A stretch of 64,000 nt of DNA from Mycobacterium sp. 141. Lineage in GTDB: Bacteria; Actinomycetota; Actinomycetes; Mycobacteriales; Mycobacteriaceae. The stretch is taken from positions 372,001 through 436,000 of the forward strand of contig NZ_KB908256.1 of the NCBI RefSeq assembly GCF_000382405.1, read 5' to 3'. The translations under genes were made by a program, and so were the position numbers. Positions 60,123 to 64,000 of this stretch are shown here, in pieces (within the stretch, counting starts at the first letter, position 1; every line of letters starts with the position of its first letter). The notes under the pieces were generated by a model. The model was given only the letters and a program-made list of their open reading frames with translations, did not search any database and was not told the origin of the DNA.

Positions 60123-61244
60123 ATGACCCTGAGCCGATTCAGCACCGACGTCTACGCCCACCGGCTTTCCGCTGCGGCCGCCGCTGCGGCGGAGGCGGGT
60201 TTGGCCGGGCTGGTCATCACACCTGGTTACGATCTGCGTTACCTGGTCGGCTCGCGGGCACAGACCTTCGAACGGTTGACCGCGCTGGTGCTGCCGGCCG
60301 CAGGGGAACCGACCATCGTGGTGCCGCGCATGGAGCTGGCCTCGCTCAAGGAGTCGGCCATTCCCGAACTGGCTGTGGCGGTACGGGATTGGGTCGACGG
60401 CGAGAATCCTTACCGGATGGTCGTCGATGCGCTCGGCGGTCCGGCCGCCGCGGTCACCGATGCCATGCCGGCGCTGCACCTGCTACCGCTGACCGAATTG
60501 CTCGGCGTGGTGCCGGTGCTGGCCACCGACGTGCTGCGTCGGTTGCGAATGATCAAGGACGCCGCCGAGATCGACGCGCTGCGCAAGGCCGGCGCGGCCA
60601 TCGACCGGGTGCACGCGCGGGTGCCGGAATTCCTGGTGCCCGGCCGCACCGAGGCTGACGTCGCCGCTGACATCGCCGAAGCCATTGTTGCCGAGGGACA
60701 TTCGGAGGTGGCCTTCATCATCGTCGGCTCCGGGCCCAATGGCGCCGATCCGCATCACGAATGCTCGGACCGCGAACTGCGGGCCGGTGACATCGTCGTC
60801 GTCGACATCGGCGGCCCGTACCAGCCGGGCTACAACTCCGACTCCACCCGCACCTACAGCATCGGCGAACCGGATCCGGAGGTGGCGCGCCGCTACGGAG
60901 TGTTGCAGCGCGCGCAGCAGGCCGCCGTCGACGCGGCGCGGCCCGGCGTCACCGCCGAGCAGGTCGACGCGGCCGCACGCGGCGTGCTCGCCGCCGAGGG
61001 CCTGGCCGAGGCCTTCGTGCACCGCACCGGGCACGGCATCGGGTTGTCGGTGCACGAAGAGCCTTACATCGTGGCCGGCAACGACCTCCCGCTCGAGCCC
61101 GGCATGGCGTTCAGCGTCGAACCGGGCGTGTACTTCCCGGGACAGTGGGGCGCTCGGATCGAGGACATCGTGGTCGTCACGGCCGACGGGGTGGAATCGG
61201 TCAACAACCGACCGCACGAGTTGATCGTGGTGCCGGCCGGCTGA
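60123..61244 (+). CDS. M24-family Xaa-Pro dipeptidase/aminopeptidase
   Basis: 373 residues. N-terminal creatinase-like domain, then the pita-bread fold with metal ligands: DIVVVDIGGPYQPGYNSDST (Asp, Asp), HRTGHGIGLSVHEEPYI (His and substrate His), FSVEPGVYFPGQWGARIEDI (Glu, Glu). It corresponds to Rv2089c (pepE). Cleaves X-Pro bonds in peptide turnover, possibly of proteasome products. TAGCCT at 60109-60114 is eight bases before the ATG. Confidence 0.92.
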   Translation: MTLSRFSTDVYAHRLSAAAAAAAEAGLAGLVITPGYDLRYLVGSRAQTFERLTALVLPAAGEPTIVVPRMELASLKESAIPELAVAVRDWVDGENPYRMVVDALGGPAAAVTDAMPALHLLPLTELLGVVPVLATDVLRRLRMIKDAAEIDALRKAGAAIDRVHARVPEFLVPGRTEADVAADIAEAIVAEGHSEVAFIIVGSGPNGADPHHECSDRELRAGDIVVVDIGGPYQPGYNSDSTRTYSIGEPDPEVARRYGVLQRAQQAAVDAARPGVTAEQVDAAARGVLAAEGLAEAFVHRTGHGIGLSVHEEPYIVAGNDLPLEPGMAFSVEPGVYFPGQWGARIEDIVVVTADGVESVNNRPHELIVVPAG

Positions 61245-61258
61245 GCTCCGGTGGGGTT

Positions 61259-61684
61259 TTACTCGCCGCTACGGTCCAGCAGATCCGAGGAGCCGAGCAC
61301 GCGCTCGACGCGGACCTCGATCACAACACGGCGGGGGTTGACCCGTGGGGTCCGGTAACGCTGCGCGTACCGCAGCTCGGCGTCACGTACGGCGTCGGTC
61401 TCGGTGCTGACGGTGGACTTGCCCTCCAAGGACAGCCAGCGGGCCCCGTCGACCTGGCTGAGCACTGCGACGCCGCGCTCGTGGGCGTTGATCGCCTTCT
61501 GCGAACCACCAGTGGTGATGACGCGCGCGATGTGCGTCTTGGGATCGAAGGTGAAACCGACGGCCACCACGTGGGGTGAATTGTCCGACCGCAGCGTGGT
61601 CAGCATGGCCAGATGACGCTCGGTGAGAAACGCCAGCGCGTCGTCGGTGAGCTTGGTGGTTGCCTTGCCACGTGATGTAGCCAT
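61259..61684 (-). CDS. PPOX-class F420-dependent reductase (Rv2074-like)
   Basis: 141 residues with the split-barrel fold: [20 protein letters not shown], then [20 protein letters not shown] and [20 protein letters not shown], basic positions that fit F420 binding. It corresponds to Rv2074, an F420H2-dependent biliverdin reductase. Assigning that substrate is by position and similarity only. Divergent from the SDR gene. Confidence 0.85.
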   Translation of the reverse strand: MATSRGKATTKLTDDALAFLTERHLAMLTTLRSDNSPHVVAVGFTFDPKTHIARVITTGGSQKAINAHERGVAVLSQVDGARWLSLEGKSTVSTETDAVRDAELRYAQRYRTPRVNPRRVVIEVRVERVLGSSDLLDRSGE

Positions 61685-61719
61685 CGGCGTCCACGCTAGC
61701 GCAGGAGATAATCGCTGCC

Positions 61720-62478
61720 GTGAACGACACGGCAGATCCCGGCCCGCGCGTTGTGGTCATCTTCGGAGGCCGTAGCGAGATCGGTGTGGAACTGGCCGCT
61801 CGGCTCGCTCCGGCCGCAACGGTGGTGCTCGCGGCCCGCGGCGCCGACCGGCTCGGCGACCAGGTCGCGGCAGTGCGGGCCGCCGGCGCCGCGGCGGTGC
61901 ACACGTGCGAGTTCGACGCCGACGACGTGGCCGGACACGCAGGGCTGATCGATGCCATCGAAGCCCGGCACGGGTTGATCGACACCGCGGTACTGGCCTT
62001 CGGCGTGCTGGGTGACCAGGCCCGCGCAGAGGCCGATACCGCACACGCGGTGGCCGTCGTGCACACCGACTACGTCGCCCAGGTGAGCCTGCTGACCGAG
62101 CTCGCGCGGCGCATGCGAGCCGCAGGTAGGGGCCGGTTGGTGGTGTTCTCCTCGATCGCCGGGGCGCGGGTGCGCCGAGCCAACTACGTCTACGGATCGG
62201 CCAAGGCCGGCCTGGACGGTTTTGCCTGCGGCCTCAGCGATGCTCTACACGGCACCGGGGTGCAGCTGCTCATCGTGCGACCCGGCTTCGTGATCGGGCG
62301 GATGACCGAGGGCATGGACCCGGCACCGTTCTCCAGCACCCCGGCACAGGTGGCCGAGGCAACCGCGGCGGCGCTGGCCGACGGCAAGCGAGCGGTGTGG
62401 GTGCCCTGGGTGATCCGGCCCATGATCTTCGTGACGCGGTTCGTGCCTGGCCCGATCTGGCGCAGGATGCCGCGATGA
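61720..62478 (+). CDS. Short-chain dehydrogenase/reductase (Rv2073c position)
   Basis: 252 residues from a GTG that follows GATAAT (61707-61712) by seven bases. [20 protein letters not shown] is a variant of the nucleotide-binding TGxxxGxG motif. Catalytic SSIAG… and [13 protein letters not shown] (YxxxK) are present. It resembles the DprE2 group of reductases. Substrate unknown. Its stop overlaps the ATG of the first mini-ORF upstream of cobL. Confidence 0.87.
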   Translation: MNDTADPGPRVVVIFGGRSEIGVELAARLAPAATVVLAARGADRLGDQVAAVRAAGAAAVHTCEFDADDVAGHAGLIDAIEARHGLIDTAVLAFGVLGDQARAEADTAHAVAVVHTDYVAQVSLLTELARRMRAAGRGRLVVFSSIAGARVRRANYVYGSAKAGLDGFACGLSDALHGTGVQLLIVRPGFVIGRMTEGMDPAPFSSTPAQVAEATAAALADGKRAVWVPWVIRPMIFVTRFVPGPIWRRMPR

Positions 62479-62542
62479 GCGCTTGCGCGAAGAGCAGAGG
62501 ACACAGATGAGCGCTTGCGCGAAGAGCAGAGGACACAGATGA
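62474..62542 (+). repeat. 32-bp tandem duplication that forms two overlapping 11-codon mini-ORFs
   Basis: The 32-base unit at 62474-62505 is repeated exactly at 62506-62537. Each copy encodes [11 protein letters not shown] (ATG at 62475 and at 62507), contains GAGG just before the next ATG, and its TGA overlaps the next start by four bases. The chain is SDR stop, mini-ORF 1, mini-ORF 2, cobL start, all linked by ATGA. Whether the peptide is made is unknown. Confidence 0.8.
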
Positions 62543-63726
62543 CATCGAGGATCATCGTGGTGGGCATCGGGGCCGACGGCATGGCCGGACTGGCGCCCAC
62601 GGCCCGCGCCGAATTGGCCAGGGCCACAGTCATCCACGGATCGAAGCGTCAACTCGACCTGCTCGATGACACCGTCTGCGCGGCCCGGCGCGGGTGGCCG
62701 TCGCCGATGCTGCCCGCGTTGCGCACCCTGCTCGACGGTGCGGACGGCGACGTGCACGTGGTCGCCAGCGGGGACCCGCTGCTGCACGGGGTGGGCAGTG
62801 TGTTGATCCGGATGTACGGCGCCGATACGGTCACCGTGTTACCGCATGTGTCGTCAGTGACGCTGGCGTGCTCGCGGGTCGGCTGGTCGGTGCAGGACAC
62901 CGAGATCATCAGCCTGGTCACCGCCGAGCCGCATACGGCCGTGCGCCGCGGTGGCCAGGCCGTGGTGTTGTCTCGCGACAGCTCGAGCCCGGCCGCGTTG
63001 GCGAAACTGCTGACCGACACCGGCCGTGGGGATTCGGAGCTGACGGTGCTGGAGCAACTCGGCGGCCCGAGGGAACTGCGTCGCTCGGCGACGGCGCGAG
63101 AATGGGCGTCGCGCCCGCCGGCCGATGTCGATGCGCTCAACGTCATGGCCGTGCGGTACCTGCCCGACGAGCGGCGTGAGCACGCGCTGCCCGACGACGA
63201 TTTCGACCACGACGGGCAGTTGACCAAGCAGTCCATCCGGGCCGTCACGCTCGCCGCGCTCGGACCGCGGCCGGGGGAGCTGTTGTGGGATGTCGGTTCG
63301 GGATCGGGCAGTATCGCGATCGAATGGTGCCGCAGCGGGCCCGGCTGCACGGCAGTGGCGTTCGAACGTGATCCCCAGCGCCGCAACCGTATTGGTGGCA
63401 ATGTCATCGCCTATGGCGCGCGGGTCGAGGTGCGTGGGGCCGCACCGGAGGCGTTCGACGGCGCGCCCGAGCCGTCCGCGGTGTTCATCGGCGGTGGCGT
63501 CACCCAGCCGGGCGTGCTGAAGGCCTGCCTCGACCGGTTGCCGGCCGGCGGGCGGCTGGTGGTCAACGCCGTCACAGTGGAATCAGAAGCGGTTGTGGCG
63601 CAGTGGTATTCGAAAGAAGGCGGCGAGCTGCGGCGCTATCAGCACTATCAGGGCGGCGCGGTCGGCGGGTTCACCGGCTGGCGCCCTGCGCTGCCGGTCA
63701 CGCAGTGGTCGGTGGTCAAATCATGA
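62539..63726 (+). CDS. cobL: Precorrin-6Y C5,15-methyltransferase (decarboxylating)
   Basis: 395 residues from the ATG at 62539. The N-terminal CbiE-type SAM methyltransferase domain shows [32 protein letters not shown] and [14 protein letters not shown]. The C-terminal CbiT-type domain shows [20 protein letters not shown] (SAM motif I) and [13 protein letters not shown]. It methylates C5 and C15 and removes the acetate carboxyl in aerobic B12 synthesis. Corresponds to Rv2072c. The stop overlaps cobM (ATGA). Confidence 0.95.
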   Translation: MTSRIIVVGIGADGMAGLAPTARAELARATVIHGSKRQLDLLDDTVCAARRGWPSPMLPALRTLLDGADGDVHVVASGDPLLHGVGSVLIRMYGADTVTVLPHVSSVTLACSRVGWSVQDTEIISLVTAEPHTAVRRGGQAVVLSRDSSSPAALAKLLTDTGRGDSELTVLEQLGGPRELRRSATAREWASRPPADVDALNVMAVRYLPDERREHALPDDDFDHDGQLTKQSIRAVTLAALGPRPGELLWDVGSGSGSIAIEWCRSGPGCTAVAFERDPQRRNRIGGNVIAYGARVEVRGAAPEAFDGAPEPSAVFIGGGVTQPGVLKACLDRLPAGGRLVVNAVTVESEAVVAQWYSKEGGELRRYQHYQGGAVGGFTGWRPALPVTQWSVVKS

Positions 63727-64000
63727 CGGTCTATTTTATCGGAGCCGGTCCCGGTGCGGCCGACCTAATCACGGTGCGCGGCCAGCGATTGTTGAGCAAT
63801 TGTCCGGTATGCCTGTACGCCGGGTCGATCATGCCCGACGACCTGCTCGCGCTGTGTCCACCGGACGCCCGTGTCGTCGACACCGGTCCGCTGAACCTGG
63901 ACCAGATCGTCGACGAGTTGGTGGCCGCCGACCGTGCCGGCCTGGATGTGGCTCGGCTGCACTCCGGCGACCCGTCGCTCTACAGCGCGCTGGCCGAGCA
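63723..64000 (+). CDS. cobM: Precorrin-4 C11-methyltransferase (3' end outside window)
   Basis: The first 92 codons: [20 protein letters not shown] is the tetrapyrrole-methylase start with the SAM loop, and [16 protein letters not shown] is the conserved GDPxxY/F motif. [16 protein letters not shown] matches CobM/CbiF. It follows cobL with an ATGA overlap as in Rv2071c. The rest lies beyond the window. Confidence 0.92.
   Translation, partial: MTVYFIGAGPGAADLITVRGQRLLSNCPVCLYAGSIMPDDLLALCPPDARVVDTGPLNLDQIVDELVAADRAGLDVARLHSGDPSLYSALAE

Overview
The window is high-GC actinobacterial DNA, and its gene content and order point to a fast-growing Mycobacterium (Mycolicibacterium). It carries mshC (mycothiol synthesis), the Pup-proteasome set (mpa, dop, pup, prcB, prcA, pafA), lipoproteins LppL and LppK, an F420-type PPOX protein, and long runs in the order of M. 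tuberculosis Rv2141c-Rv2130c, Rv2125-Rv2115c, Rv2112c-Rv2089c and Rv2074-Rv2071c. ectABCD lies between mpa and dop, which fits an environmental, osmotolerant species. The species itself cannot be named from the sequence.

Layout. 1-2250: a TetR regulator divergent from an FAD monooxygenase. 2300-11770: an accessory region next to a tRNA-Leu gene. It holds the ruins of an mmpS-mmpL pair split by an IS110-family fragment, an orphan 1174-residue protein ending in a PD-(D/E)XK nuclease fold, the end of an IS21-type element, a frameshifted primase-helicase of the TOTE-conflict type, and an AbiE-type toxin-antitoxin pair. 11772-22340: tRNA-Leu and core genes (M20 peptidase, PEBP protein, pyrD, lppL, uppP, histidine phosphatase, DUF3090, SCO1664-type kinase-like protein, cysQ, mshC). 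22407-31612: PAC2 protein, metH with a clear S-adenosylhomocysteine-type riboswitch, a HAD phosphatase, an MFS sugar transporter, hisE-hisG and a DUF4126 protein.

31616-36872 is a second accessory patch: an internally deleted FAD oxidoreductase, an ArsR-SRPBCC-flavodoxin operon with a strong palindromic operator, and a GMC oxidoreductase fused to a 3-keto-glycoside hydrolase-like domain. 36946-42110: RecB-like nuclease, trmI, DUF503, lppK, an MTB12-like antigen and mpa. 42340-45546: ectABCD. 45556-58245: dop, pup-prcB-prcA, an epoxide-hydrolase-like protein, a membrane protein, a TetR remnant without its DNA-binding domain, then pafA and the tightly overlapping run pafB-pafC-tatA-tatC-helY. 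58282-64000: DUF4333 protein, 5'-3' exonuclease, Xaa-Pro peptidase, PPOX protein, SDR, two tandem 11-codon mini-ORFs, cobL and the start of cobM.

Genes that work together: Mpa, PrcA, PrcB, Pup, PafA and Dop form the pupylation-proteasome route. EctA-D make ectoine and hydroxyectoine. TatA and TatC are Sec-independent export components. CobL and CobM are B12 synthesis steps, and B12 is the cofactor of MetH. The most notable non-coding element is the SAH riboswitch, whose pseudoknot strand overlaps an anti-Shine-Dalgarno stem. The least understood gene is the 1174-residue nuclease-like protein in the accessory region.
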